Shown here one piece after another: positions 52,564-60,921 of a stretch of 64,000 bases of DNA. The stretch comes from Methylopumilus universalis (GTDB taxonomy: Bacteria > Pseudomonadota > Gammaproteobacteria > Burkholderiales > Methylophilaceae). Where the stretch lies: the NCBI RefSeq assembly GCF_006363895.1, contig NZ_CP040953.1; one strand, written 5' to 3'. The notes beneath the pieces are model-generated. The model had not been told where the DNA came from, did no database searches, and worked only from the letters and a program-made list of their open reading frames with translations. Positions within the stretch are counted from its first letter, which is position 1. The number at the start of each line of letters is the position of its first letter. Both the position numbers and the translations under genes were made by a program.

Positions 52564-52620
52564 TTAGCTTTTGATTAGATTTGATGTTCTAAAAGAGCAT
52601 TTTGGCAGGAGTATCATAGG

Positions 52621-52640
52621 GGCGTGCCTCGGAGCATGCC
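52621..52640. repeat. GC-rich hairpin between convergent small genes
   Basis: GGCGTGC, CTCGGA, GCATGCC: seven pairs including one G-T, markedly more GC-rich than its surroundings. Between the plus-strand set ending 52563 and the minus-strand gene ending 52650. Could stop transcription but lacks a T-run. Confidence 0.5.
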
Positions 52641-52649
52641 TACTGAACT

Positions 52650-52799
52650 TTACTTGTTAAGAAGGTGCAGCATTAAACCAAAGTATAGAAAAGCAAAAAT
52701 AGCGACAATCCAAAATACTTTTAGCATATTCGCATTGATGTCTGAAAGCTTTTGATAAATTTTTTCTAGTAATTCCTCTTGTTTTAATTTTTTTGTCAT
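52650..52799 (-). CDS. small one-helix membrane protein, 49 aa
   Basis: Begins MTKKLKQEELLEKIYQKLSD, an amphipathic charged stretch, then one helix (MLKVFWIVAIFAFLYFGLMLHLL). Ribosome site AAAGGGG 6 bases before the ATG. It lies 17 bases downstream of the photolyase gene, so may be its co-transcribed small partner. Unknown function. Confidence 0.6.
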   Translation of the reverse strand: MTKKLKQEELLEKIYQKLSDINANMLKVFWIVAIFAFLYFGLMLHLLNK

Positions 52800-52816
52800 A
52801 TATCCCCTTTGAATGC

Positions 52817-54346
52817 TTAGATATTTTCAATATTTTTGATTAAATTTTTAGCCTGTAATTTAATATCTTCAATGAGATTAGGATCCATATCTCGGATTTG
52901 TTTATTGACGATCGCTAATCTTGGGTTTTTGCTTAGCTGTTGTGAGTTCGCAATAAAAAAATTCCAGTATAGGCTATTGAACGGACATGCCTTATCACCA
53001 ACCCTCTCATTTTTCGAATAATAACACCCCTCACAATAGTTACTCATTTTGTTTATATAGTTCGCTGTTGATACATAAGGCTTGCTTGCTAGTTTGCCAC
53101 CATCGGCAAATTGACTCATACCCAGTGTATTCGGCATCTCAACCCATTCAAATGCATCAATATAGATACCTAAATACCACTCATGAAGACTTTTAGGATG
53201 AAGGCCTGCAAGTAGAGAAAAGTTACCAACAATCATCAGTCTTTGGATATGGTGAGCGTATGCTTCATCAAGAGACTGGTTGATTGTATATTTAAGGCAA
53301 TTCATTTTAGTTTGCCCATTCCAAAACCAATTAGGCACTGGCAATTGATGGTTGAAATAATTCTGATCACCAAGGGCTGGCATATGAGCCCAATAATATC
53401 CCCTGATATATTCTCTCCAGCCTATGATTTGTCTGATAAAGCCTTCAGCAGTATTGATAGATAATTTGCTAGAAAGATATGATTTTTCGACGGCTGATAC
53501 AACCTCTTTAGGAGAAAGCATTTTAGTATTCAATGCAAAAGAGATTAAAGAATGAAACATTCTTGTTTCATCTTTATGCATCGCATCTTGATAGTCGCCG
53601 AAGAAAATTAGTATATGCCCAATAAAAAAATCTAAATGCTTTAATGCTTCTTTTCTATTTAAAGGCCAGCGAAATTGAGATGCATTATGATTTCCAAAGC
53701 TCTTTATTTTAGCCGCTGTAATTTCATCCCATAATTCACTGTGATCATGGATAGGCCTATGATCCTCAAAGACTTTGGGTTCTCCTTTCCAAGCTTTTCT
53801 ATTCTCGTGATCAAAATTCCATTTTAAGCCAACAGGTTTTCCATCTTCAGACATGAGGACACAGTGCTTTTTCCTCATAGTGCGATAGAAAGACTCCATC
53901 AGCCAATGCTTCTTGCCCGCAAACATTTCACTAACCTCGAAACGATGTGTAAAAAAATGTTCTGACGGAAAGCACTCAGATGGTATAGAGACTTCATTAC
54001 AAAGCTCGATTAAATCTTGATCAAGTCTATATTCGTCAGGCTCTTGGTACTCAAACTTTTGAATATTGTATTGATCAAATAAATTTTTTAGATTTGCTTT
54101 AAAGGAATGAAGATTGGACTTCTCATTAATTCCAAGATAAATGACTTGATGATTTTCTTTGATAAGTGCACTTTTAAAATCTCTCATCGCTGCAAAAATA
54201 CCTAAAATCTTTTGCGCATGATGAAGAACATAATTTGTTTCTTGCTTAACTTCCATTAAAACATAGAGGATTTCATCATCTAGTTTTTTAAACCAAGAAT
54301 GGTTAGGATTAAGCTGATCTCCCAGAATGAGTCTAAGGATTTTCAT
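52817..54346 (-). CDS. phrB: iron-sulfur bacterial photolyase/cryptochrome (FeS-BCP, PhrB-like)
   Basis: A 509-residue protein starting MKILRLILGDQLNPNHSWF, the antenna domain start of prokaryotic (6-4) photolyases of the PhrB/CryB group. The FAD-binding region (HIQRLMIVGNFSLLAGLHPKSLHEWYLGIYIDAFEWVEMPNTLGMSQFADGG) is followed by cysteines CEGCYYSKNERVGDKACPF, which with the Cys in KMNCLKY form the four ligands of the family's 4Fe-4S cluster. Members repair (6-4) photoproducts or act as light sensors. Length is normal. It is preceded by a fragment of the tRNA-Lys promoter. Confidence 0.93.
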   Translation of the reverse strand: MKILRLILGDQLNPNHSWFKKLDDEILYVLMEVKQETNYVLHHAQKILGIFAAMRDFKSALIKENHQVIYLGINEKSNLHSFKANLKNLFDQYNIQKFEYQEPDEYRLDQDLIELCNEVSIPSECFPSEHFFTHRFEVSEMFAGKKHWLMESFYRTMRKKHCVLMSEDGKPVGLKWNFDHENRKAWKGEPKVFEDHRPIHDHSELWDEITAAKIKSFGNHNASQFRWPLNRKEALKHLDFFIGHILIFFGDYQDAMHKDETRMFHSLISFALNTKMLSPKEVVSAVEKSYLSSKLSINTAEGFIRQIIGWREYIRGYYWAHMPALGDQNYFNHQLPVPNWFWNGQTKMNCLKYTINQSLDEAYAHHIQRLMIVGNFSLLAGLHPKSLHEWYLGIYIDAFEWVEMPNTLGMSQFADGGKLASKPYVSTANYINKMSNYCEGCYYSKNERVGDKACPFNSLYWNFFIANSQQLSKNPRLAIVNKQIRDMDPNLIEDIKLQAKNLIKNIENI

Positions 54347-54428
54347 TTTCAGGGTCTAATATTAGATTTGGTGAGTTTTAAGATTAAATAGTACTTAGAT
54401 TCCAGATTAACTGATCCTCAAGTAGTTG

Positions 54429-54458
54429 ATATTTTACAGTAATTGTGAAGTTTATAGA
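54429..54458 (-). promoter_or_regulatory. third copy of the tRNA-Lys promoter, upstream of the photolyase
   Basis: 54429-54446 is identical for 18 bases (ATATTTTACAGTAATTGT) to copy B at 50576-50593. On the minus strand it gives TCTATA, a 16-base spacer and TAAAAT, pointing to the photolyase ATG about 80 bases away. The remaining 54347-54626 gap shows nothing else recognisable. Confidence 0.6.
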
Positions 54459-54626
54459 GGTGTTGAGCTGACCTAAAAAACTACGAGAGTCAAAAGAGGT
54501 ATGTTGTAAAACAAGTATTACCGCTATTTAATGATTATATTTTTTAATTATAAGCAAATAGATTAATAGTATTTCCCTTTGAATATATAAATCGATATTC
54601 TTTGTCAAACTTTTTAAAGGATTGCT

Positions 54627-55592
54627 ATGCGCATCAATCGTAACTCAGAATATTCAGGCTCTAAACAAGATAAAGAACATCTTAAATTCGGATTACCTCC
54701 TTCTGATTTAGATACAAATATTTTGAAATTCAATCGCAAGATTTTTTTAAGCGTATTAATTTTAATTGCTATTGCTATAGTTATTTGGTTACTGGGACTA
54801 ACTTCAGAAGAAAAAATTAATATCACTTCTTTTGCTTCAGATGTTATTGCTTCGGATTTGTTTTACTTGGCTTTGCTTGTGGGGCTATTAGCTCAATTAG
54901 TTGATGGTTCACTAGGTATGGCCTATGGCATTACCTCTTCATCATTCCTGATTGGTATTGGTGCTTCGCCAGCCGCCGCTTCTGGTGCTGTCCATATTGC
55001 TGAGATATTCACGACAGCATTTTCGGGGATTTCACATATCAAATTCGGCAATGTTCGTAAGGACCTATTTAAAAAATTAGTAGTTCCAGGTGTTTTGGGC
55101 GGTATTATTGGTGCTTATATCCTTACATCGATTGATGGTAAATCAATAAAGCCTTACATCACAGCTTACCTCTTAATAATGGGTTTATTTATTCTTCGAA
55201 AAGCATTTGTTTTGGTTAAAAATCATGATCAAAAAATTAAACATGTTAGAAAGTTAGCTTTTTCAGGTGGATTTTTAGATGCAATTGGAGGAGGAGGGTG
55301 GGGTCCGGTAGTAACTTCAACTTTGATAGGTCAAGGGAATAGCCCAAGACACACTATTGGCTCAGTTAATACAGCAGAGTTTTTTGTTTCTTTTGCTACT
55401 GGAATAACATTTATGCTTCTTGGAGGTATTGACCATTGGATATTTGTAGTGGGACTCATTATAGGAGGTCTATTCAGCGCTCCTTTTGCAGCTTATCTTA
55501 CAAGTAAATTATCAACAAAGCAGCTTTTAATAGCTGTTGGTTTGCTAATTACCGGTGTCAGTATTTTTAATCTTTATAAGATTTTTGGTTAA
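54627..55592 (+). CDS. TauE/SafE family sulfite/sulfonate exporter
   Basis: A 321-residue membrane protein with a polar N-terminal extension of about 37 residues (RINRNSEYSGSKQDKEHLKFGLPPSDLDTN) followed by a first helix, and then the TauE/SafE core of eight helices: GLLAQLVDGSLGMAYGITSSSFLIGIGASPAAASGAVHIAEIFTTAFSGISHIKFGNV and DAIGGGGWGPVVTSTLIGQGNSPRHTIGSVNTAEFFVS, with the duplicated G-x-x-x-D-x-x-x-G-x-G pattern. Likely exports sulfite or sulfoacetate; substrate unproven. Confidence 0.88.
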   Translation: MRINRNSEYSGSKQDKEHLKFGLPPSDLDTNILKFNRKIFLSVLILIAIAIVIWLLGLTSEEKINITSFASDVIASDLFYLALLVGLLAQLVDGSLGMAYGITSSSFLIGIGASPAAASGAVHIAEIFTTAFSGISHIKFGNVRKDLFKKLVVPGVLGGIIGAYILTSIDGKSIKPYITAYLLIMGLFILRKAFVLVKNHDQKIKHVRKLAFSGGFLDAIGGGGWGPVVTSTLIGQGNSPRHTIGSVNTAEFFVSFATGITFMLLGGIDHWIFVVGLIIGGLFSAPFAAYLTSKLSTKQLLIAVGLLITGVSIFNLYKIFG

Positions 55593-55646
55593 TATAAATT
55601 ACAGGCTCTTCATTCAAATAACAAGACATGTAAATTGATTATTTAA

Positions 55647-56621
55647 ATGAAAACATTAGTCTTAAGTGAAATTGAATTTGGCAGGATTGGCTTAGCATCG
55701 CAATTATTATCTGATGGAGAACTTGTAGCCATTCCCACAGAAACTGTTTATGGTTTAGCTGCAGATGCAACAAATCGATCTGCAATTGATAAGATTTTTG
55801 CAGTTAAAGGTAGACCTAAAAATCATCCTTTAATTTTACATTTAGCAAGTATTGATCAATTGAGTGATTGGGCTATAGAGATACCAAGTAGCCTCAGTAT
55901 TCTAGCTACACATTTTTGGCCTGGGCCAATGTCACTTCTGTTAAAAAAACACCCTCATGTTTTAAATGAAATTACTGGTGGATCAGATAAGATTTGTATT
56001 CGGATTCCTAATCACCCCATAACACTCTCACTATTAAGAATGCTGAATAAAGGAATTGTTGCGCCATCAGCTAATCTATTTGGTCGCGTGAGTCCTACTT
56101 CAGCCAAACATGTTCTGGATGATCTCGATGGAAAAATTTCAGCTATTCTTGATGGGGGTCAGTGTGAAGTTGGTCTTGAGTCTACCATCATTGATTTAAC
56201 GGAAAAAAAACCTACGATACTTCGTCCAGGCGGCTTATCCCTATTAGAAATTGAAAAAGTCTTAAATGAGAAAATTATTGTTAATTCCAATTTGAATGAG
56301 AAGGTCTCTGGTAATTTAATCAACCATTATCAACCCAAAGCATCGGTTCATTCTATCAAGACATCAGAAATTGGAAATTTAACTGAAGAGCCATTAGAGG
56401 CTAAATCAGTCTTATTGCTACTAAGCGATATCAATATAGACAATATTCAGACATATGCAATGCCAAGGGATCCTTATAAATATGGACAGATTTTATATTC
56501 AACACTGAGATTAATGGATGATAGGAATTTTGAAAAAATTATTATTGAATTGCCACCAGAAAAATCTGATTGGTATGCCATACATGACAGAATAAAAAAA
56601 GCTTCTTTTAAAAAATTATAG
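55647..56621 (+). CDS. L-threonylcarbamoyladenylate synthase, Sua5 type
   Basis: A 324-residue protein with the YrdC/TsaC domain (residues 1-200): AIPTETVYGLAADATNRSAIDKIFAVKGRPKNHPLILHLAS, HFWPGPMSLLLKK, APSANLFGRVSPTSAKHV, then the linker NHYQPKASVH and a Sua5 C-terminal domain. It forms threonylcarbamoyl-AMP for the t6A modification at position 37 of ANN-decoding tRNAs. Longer than TsaC because of the Sua5 domain. It starts 54 bases after the TauE/SafE gene. Confidence 0.93.
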   Translation: MKTLVLSEIEFGRIGLASQLLSDGELVAIPTETVYGLAADATNRSAIDKIFAVKGRPKNHPLILHLASIDQLSDWAIEIPSSLSILATHFWPGPMSLLLKKHPHVLNEITGGSDKICIRIPNHPITLSLLRMLNKGIVAPSANLFGRVSPTSAKHVLDDLDGKISAILDGGQCEVGLESTIIDLTEKKPTILRPGGLSLLEIEKVLNEKIIVNSNLNEKVSGNLINHYQPKASVHSIKTSEIGNLTEEPLEAKSVLLLLSDINIDNIQTYAMPRDPYKYGQILYSTLRLMDDRNFEKIIIELPPEKSDWYAIHDRIKKASFKKL

Positions 56622-56671
56622 AAACTGCCAAAAGATGCTATTAATTAATACAACGGGGAATTAGGGCGCTC

Positions 56672-57727
56672 TCAGCGGCCAGTCAGTTTTTTATTTTTCG
56701 AAATAATTGCATTTAGAATACTTTCAGAAGCTTCTTTGATATTTGTAGGTTCATACCCACCTTCTAAAACAAACAATAGACGATTAGACGCATATTTTTC
56801 TGCAATGGTAGATAAAATATCTGTAGCTTTCCTGTAGCCATTATTTGTATATTTTAATTGCCCTAGTAAATCATTTTCATGCGCATCAAATCCCGCAGAT
56901 ATCAATATAAATTCTGGCTTGAATTTATCCATGGCAGGAATTAACTGGCTTTTTAAGCCATGAATAAATTCTTCATCGCCGGCACCTTTTGGTAAATCAA
57001 TATTTAATGTATACCCATACCCTTCACCACTACCTTTTTCATCAGGGCGACCTGTGCCAGGATAGAAAGGATGTTGATGGATACTGAAATAGAAAACTGT
57101 ATTATCACTATAAAAAATATCTTGGGTTCCGTTCCCGTGATGAACATCAAAATCCACAATTAATATTCGGTTGATGCCATATTTGTTTTGTAGATATTTT
57201 GCTGCAATGGCGACATTATTAAAAATGCAAAATCCCATACCTCTATCTTTAGTTGCATGATGGCCAGGCGGTCTTGAAAATACGAAAGCACTTGAAGCCT
57301 TACCCTGCATCATTTGATCAACCGCTTCAGTCATTGCCCCGACTGATTTTCTGGCAACTTGATACGAATGTTTTGATATAACTGTATCACCAGTACTAAG
57401 CTTTGCATTAGATTCAGCAAGTTTTTCAGATTCACGCTTAACAAGATGAATATATTCTTTTGAATGTGCGAGGCTTATGACGTCTGTGGATGCGTAACCA
57501 AAGGTAGGCCAAATTAAATTTGGCTGTAATTTAGAATCATTTTTGAGGAAATTAATTACACTTGAGAGTCGACCAGGGTTTTCTGGATGATTGGGGCCAG
57601 TGTTATGAAGAATAAATTCATCATCATAAAGAACTGCAATTTTTAATTTACTTCTTTCTTGATCCCCAATTAAATTCATTGGTTGAAAAAGCGATATGAG
57701 AAGTAAACAGTTAAGTAAGTATTTCAC
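56672..57727 (-). CDS. histone-deacetylase-family hydrolase with a signal peptide
   Basis: A 351-residue protein with a hydrophobic N-terminus (YLLNCLLLISLFQPMNLIGD) typical of a signal peptide, then the zinc-dependent HDAC/AcuC/AphA fold: HPENPGRL, SRPPGHHATKDRGMGFCIFNNVAIAA (catalytic His pair), VDFDVHHGNGTQDIF (zinc Asp/His), ISAGFDAHENDLLG (zinc Asp) and LEGGYEP. All metal ligands are present. Bacterial relatives deacetylate polyamines or other small acetyl-amides in the cytoplasm; export is unusual. Confidence 0.88.
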   Translation of the reverse strand: MKYLLNCLLLISLFQPMNLIGDQERSKLKIAVLYDDEFILHNTGPNHPENPGRLSSVINFLKNDSKLQPNLIWPTFGYASTDVISLAHSKEYIHLVKRESEKLAESNAKLSTGDTVISKHSYQVARKSVGAMTEAVDQMMQGKASSAFVFSRPPGHHATKDRGMGFCIFNNVAIAAKYLQNKYGINRILIVDFDVHHGNGTQDIFYSDNTVFYFSIHQHPFYPGTGRPDEKGSGEGYGYTLNIDLPKGAGDEEFIHGLKSQLIPAMDKFKPEFILISAGFDAHENDLLGQLKYTNNGYRKATDILSTIAEKYASNRLLFVLEGGYEPTNIKEASESILNAIISKNKKLTGR

Positions 57728-57766
57728 TTAAAAGTGTCTTAATTAAGTATGAGTTAGTTTCATTAT

Positions 57767-58507
57767 CTAACCACCCTTTTTTTGCCGAGCACGGATATTT
57801 AGAACTTCGACACCAAGAGAAAAAGCCATTGCGAAATATACATATCCTTTGGGAATATGAACATCAAGACTTTCAGCAATTAAAACAAAACCAACAATCA
57901 TTAAGAAAGATAGTGCTAAAACTTTGATTGATGGATGATGATGTACAAAATCACCAATAGGTTTTGCAGCCCACAGCATGAAAATGACAGAGATCAAAAC
58001 AGCGGCAACCATAATTGAAATTTCATCGACTAAACCAACCGCAGTAATGACACTATCGAGTGAAAAAACTATATCAAGGATGCCTATTTGGAAGATAGAA
58101 CCCCAAAAAAGCTTCTGAATTGATTTTGATCTGATACTGGAGGCATTAATTTCACTTGCTGTTTTTTCTTCTGCCTCAACCTCAAGATAAATTTCCTTGC
58201 TCGCTTTCCATAAAAGAAATAAGCCCCCGAAGAATAGGATTAAATCTCTCCCACTAATTTCTTGGTTATAAAAAGAAAAAAGTGCATCTGTTAACCCCAT
58301 TACCCAAGATAAGCTCAGCAGCAGCAGAACACGTGTAATTAAAGCGAACAATAATCCAAAACGTCGAACTGATTCTCGTATTTCTATGGGTAGGCGGTTG
58401 GCAAGAACGCTAATGAAAATAATGTTATCAATGCCTAAGACAATTTCAAGAGCTACAAGTGTTAAAAAAGCAATGATTGTATTTGGGTCAAGAATGAATT
58501 CAAGCAT
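57767..58507 (-). CDS. TerC family integral membrane protein
   Basis: A 246-residue protein with seven helices, containing the TerC motif FLTLVALEIVLGIDNIIFISVLANRLP and DIVFSLDSVITAVGLV, the acidic residues of the metal path. The family moves manganese or relates to tellurite resistance and metallation at the membrane. Single gene, 39 bases after the HDAC-like gene. Confidence 0.9.
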   Translation of the reverse strand: MLEFILDPNTIIAFLTLVALEIVLGIDNIIFISVLANRLPIEIRESVRRFGLLFALITRVLLLLSLSWVMGLTDALFSFYNQEISGRDLILFFGGLFLLWKASKEIYLEVEAEEKTASEINASSIRSKSIQKLFWGSIFQIGILDIVFSLDSVITAVGLVDEISIMVAAVLISVIFMLWAAKPIGDFVHHHPSIKVLALSFLMIVGFVLIAESLDVHIPKGYVYFAMAFSLGVEVLNIRARQKKGG

Positions 58508-58550
58508 TTTGTACCTATTCTAGTTTTTAGTGATTTGTGTATGTTTATTT

Positions 58551-58574
58551 TATAGTTTTTAGATAAAAACTATA
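58551..58574. repeat. perfect 11-bp AT inverted repeat
   Basis: TATAGTTTTTA (58551-58561), GA, TAAAAACTATA (58564-58574). It lies 6 bases after the receptor stop codon and upstream of the terC start. Could act as a terminator for the receptor gene or as an operator; AT-only composition weakens either reading. Confidence 0.55.
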
Positions 58575-58580
58575 CATCTT

Positions 58581-60719
58581 TTAAAAAGTATACGTCACTG
58601 TCGCTCGAGCAGTAAGTGGGTAGCCATACATAATGTTGTTATTGTTATGAGCCGACTGATAGTAGGTTTTATCCAGTAAATTTTCTATATTTAACTGAAG
58701 TTTAGTTTGTTTATTAATATTTGCATAAATGGCAGCATCTACTCGGGTGTAGCCAGGAAGATTTACTGCTGTTGTTGTCGTTGGTGTAGCAGCATACATA
58801 TCACTGCGGCTTATAACACCTATAGCTGCGCTCCATGTTTCATTGATTTCATATTTATTCCATAATGAAAATGTATGTTTTGAAACATGACCTAAAGTTG
58901 TGCCTGATAAAATCTGAGTTGCTCCTGTACCTTGGTTTTTTGTAATTTCTGCATCTTGATAAGTGTATCCGCCATACATACTGTAAGAATCAAATAATTT
59001 TCCTGCAACACCCAATTCAAAACCTTTTGTAACTTGACCATCAACAATAATTGTATTTGAAGAATTCGAAGGATCTGTAATTGTCATCCTCGATCTTTCT
59101 AAACGATAAATAGCTGAACTAATCGAAAAGCTTTGTAATAAGTCATACTTTATTCCAAATTCAATATTTGAAATTTTTTCTGGATCAAATGATTTGATGG
59201 AGGATGTAAGTGACGTTAATTGTTCTCCAGTTCGAGGGAGGTAACTTAAACTATAGTTAGTGTATAAAGAAACGGGTTCAATAGGTTTATATACCAAACC
59301 AACTCTAGGAGAGATAAATTGATCATTGATGGTGGCGCTATTTTCAGGAGCGACGCTATCATTAAATTTAGTTTTAAATTTATCGTAACGTAAGCCCCCG
59401 ATGATTTGAAATTGTTCATTTAAATATATTTGATCTTGAATATAGATAGCTTGATTAGAAATGTCAGTAGATGTATTTCTATATCTGTAAGAATTAAATG
59501 TTAGCGCTGTGAATGGGTTGGAAGCTGAAACAAGAGTATCAGAAGTGGCGTTTATTCTGTAATTTTCATTTTCTTGTAATCCAATTTCTAAACCAGTAAG
59601 GAGCCTATGTTTTACTGATCCCGTCTTAAAGTTATAGGTCAGATCAGTTTGGTTGAAAAAATTCTGTCTTTGCGTGTTGTCATAGTAACCACTAATTTTT
59701 ACATCTCCCTCCTTAACCTGTCCGTTAGCATATACATTTTGATAGTATTTGTCGTAATCAGAAAATCGTGTGTGATTTTTAACACTCACACCATTATCAA
59801 AAGTATGGTCAATAATTGCATAACCATTTTTAACTATCGCTTCATTTGGGCTTTGTGATGCATTTCCAAAAAATGTTGATCGACTCGTTGAATAGGGGTA
59901 GCTTTTAAGCCCATTGTCGACAGAAGGAATGCCTCGATCACTCGTTCTTTTATCATTAAAATATTCCATACCTACAACAACCTTCGTTTTGTCTGATGGC
60001 TTAAATGTAAAAGTTGGATTAATGGCTTTTCTTTCACTTTCAACGCCTTGTCTAAAACTTCCAGAATCTTCAATCATAGCGTTGACTCTTACAGCGAGTG
60101 TTTCATCAATGCGGTTGTTAAGATCTACTGATGAGCGTTTATGGTCATATGCGCCACCTTGTATTTTTATTTCATTTTTATTTTCCCAGGCAGCTTCTTT
60201 AACAACGCGATTAATCACGCCACCAACCCCACCTCGACCGAAAATCATTCCGTTAGGACCCATTAACACTTCAACGCGATCTATATTGTAGAGATCTCGG
60301 TAATATTGAACATCATCTCTCACACCATCTACAAATAAGTCTGATGTACTTTGGTTGCCTCTAAACCAAATACTGTCTCGGTTGCCCTCTCCTTGACCTG
60401 CCATGACACCAGGGGAGTATTGAATTGCATCTTTCAGGCCAAGTAGAGATTGATCTTTGATTTGTTCTTCAGTGATCACTGAAATTGATTGGGGAATATC
60501 GCGAATACGCGTATCTGTTTTTGTAGCAGTACTCGTTGTTTTTTTAAGGTATGTTTTAGCTAAATTGTCTTTAACTTCAATCTCATGCAATTCAATTCTC
60601 TTATGGTATAGATGATCTTTTGAAGATGTATCAGCCATTGACAGGCCCGGTAACATACCTCCAATAAAGAGGTAAGCACATATCTTTTTGAAATATTGGG
60701 GTTTTTTGAGTATTTCCAT
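58581..60719 (-). CDS. TonB-dependent siderophore receptor
   Basis: A 712-residue outer-membrane receptor. Signal peptide near residues 5-28 ending SMADTS; plug domain beginning TRIRDIPQSISVITEEQIKDQSLLGLKDAIQYSPGV; barrel with the usual C-terminal aromatic (TVTYTF). NRDSIWFRGNQSTSDLFVDGVRDDVQYYRDLYNIDRVEVLMGPNGMIFGRGGVGGVINRV is typical of catecholate/hydroxamate siderophore receptors of the FhuE/Fiu group. I chose the ATG at 60719; a longer frame from 60770 would read through the Fur box. The TonB-ExbBD and ABC import genes are not in the window. Confidence 0.92.
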   Translation of the reverse strand: MEILKKPQYFKKICAYLFIGGMLPGLSMADTSSKDHLYHKRIELHEIEVKDNLAKTYLKKTTSTATKTDTRIRDIPQSISVITEEQIKDQSLLGLKDAIQYSPGVMAGQGEGNRDSIWFRGNQSTSDLFVDGVRDDVQYYRDLYNIDRVEVLMGPNGMIFGRGGVGGVINRVVKEAAWENKNEIKIQGGAYDHKRSSVDLNNRIDETLAVRVNAMIEDSGSFRQGVESERKAINPTFTFKPSDKTKVVVGMEYFNDKRTSDRGIPSVDNGLKSYPYSTSRSTFFGNASQSPNEAIVKNGYAIIDHTFDNGVSVKNHTRFSDYDKYYQNVYANGQVKEGDVKISGYYDNTQRQNFFNQTDLTYNFKTGSVKHRLLTGLEIGLQENENYRINATSDTLVSASNPFTALTFNSYRYRNTSTDISNQAIYIQDQIYLNEQFQIIGGLRYDKFKTKFNDSVAPENSATINDQFISPRVGLVYKPIEPVSLYTNYSLSYLPRTGEQLTSLTSSIKSFDPEKISNIEFGIKYDLLQSFSISSAIYRLERSRMTITDPSNSSNTIIVDGQVTKGFELGVAGKLFDSYSMYGGYTYQDAEITKNQGTGATQILSGTTLGHVSKHTFSLWNKYEINETWSAAIGVISRSDMYAATPTTTTAVNLPGYTRVDAAIYANINKQTKLQLNIENLLDKTYYQSAHNNNNIMYGYPLTARATVTYTF

Positions 60720-60726
60720 ACCTAAA

Positions 60727-60741
60727 TGATAATCATTCTCA
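60727..60741 (-). promoter_or_regulatory. Fur box of the siderophore receptor
   Basis: Minus strand TGAGAATGATTATCA matches the 7-1-7 Fur consensus TGATAATNATTATCA at 14 of 15 positions, 8 bases upstream of the receptor start codon. Predicts iron repression. Confidence 0.85.
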
Positions 60742-60921
60742 TTTAAAATAGCAAGAAAAACTATACCCAAATCGCTTGGGATGACAGGGTTTTAACTGGA
60801 AAGGAGAAGGGTTGAGTGACAAAAAACAGTTATTCATACTAAAAGCCGGTATCAAAAAAAATAATCTTCAATATAATTAAAAGACTTCTTTTATTGTCTT
60901 AAGAATGGCGAGGTCTACCAA

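Noticed and set aside
46308..54430. Prophage or integron
   Set aside because: No integrase, phage structural gene, or attC-like ordered array is visible; only repeats and small regulators.
60720..60770. Longer start for the TonB-dependent receptor
   Set aside because: It would translate the Fur box; the ATG at 60719 begins just before a regular signal peptide.
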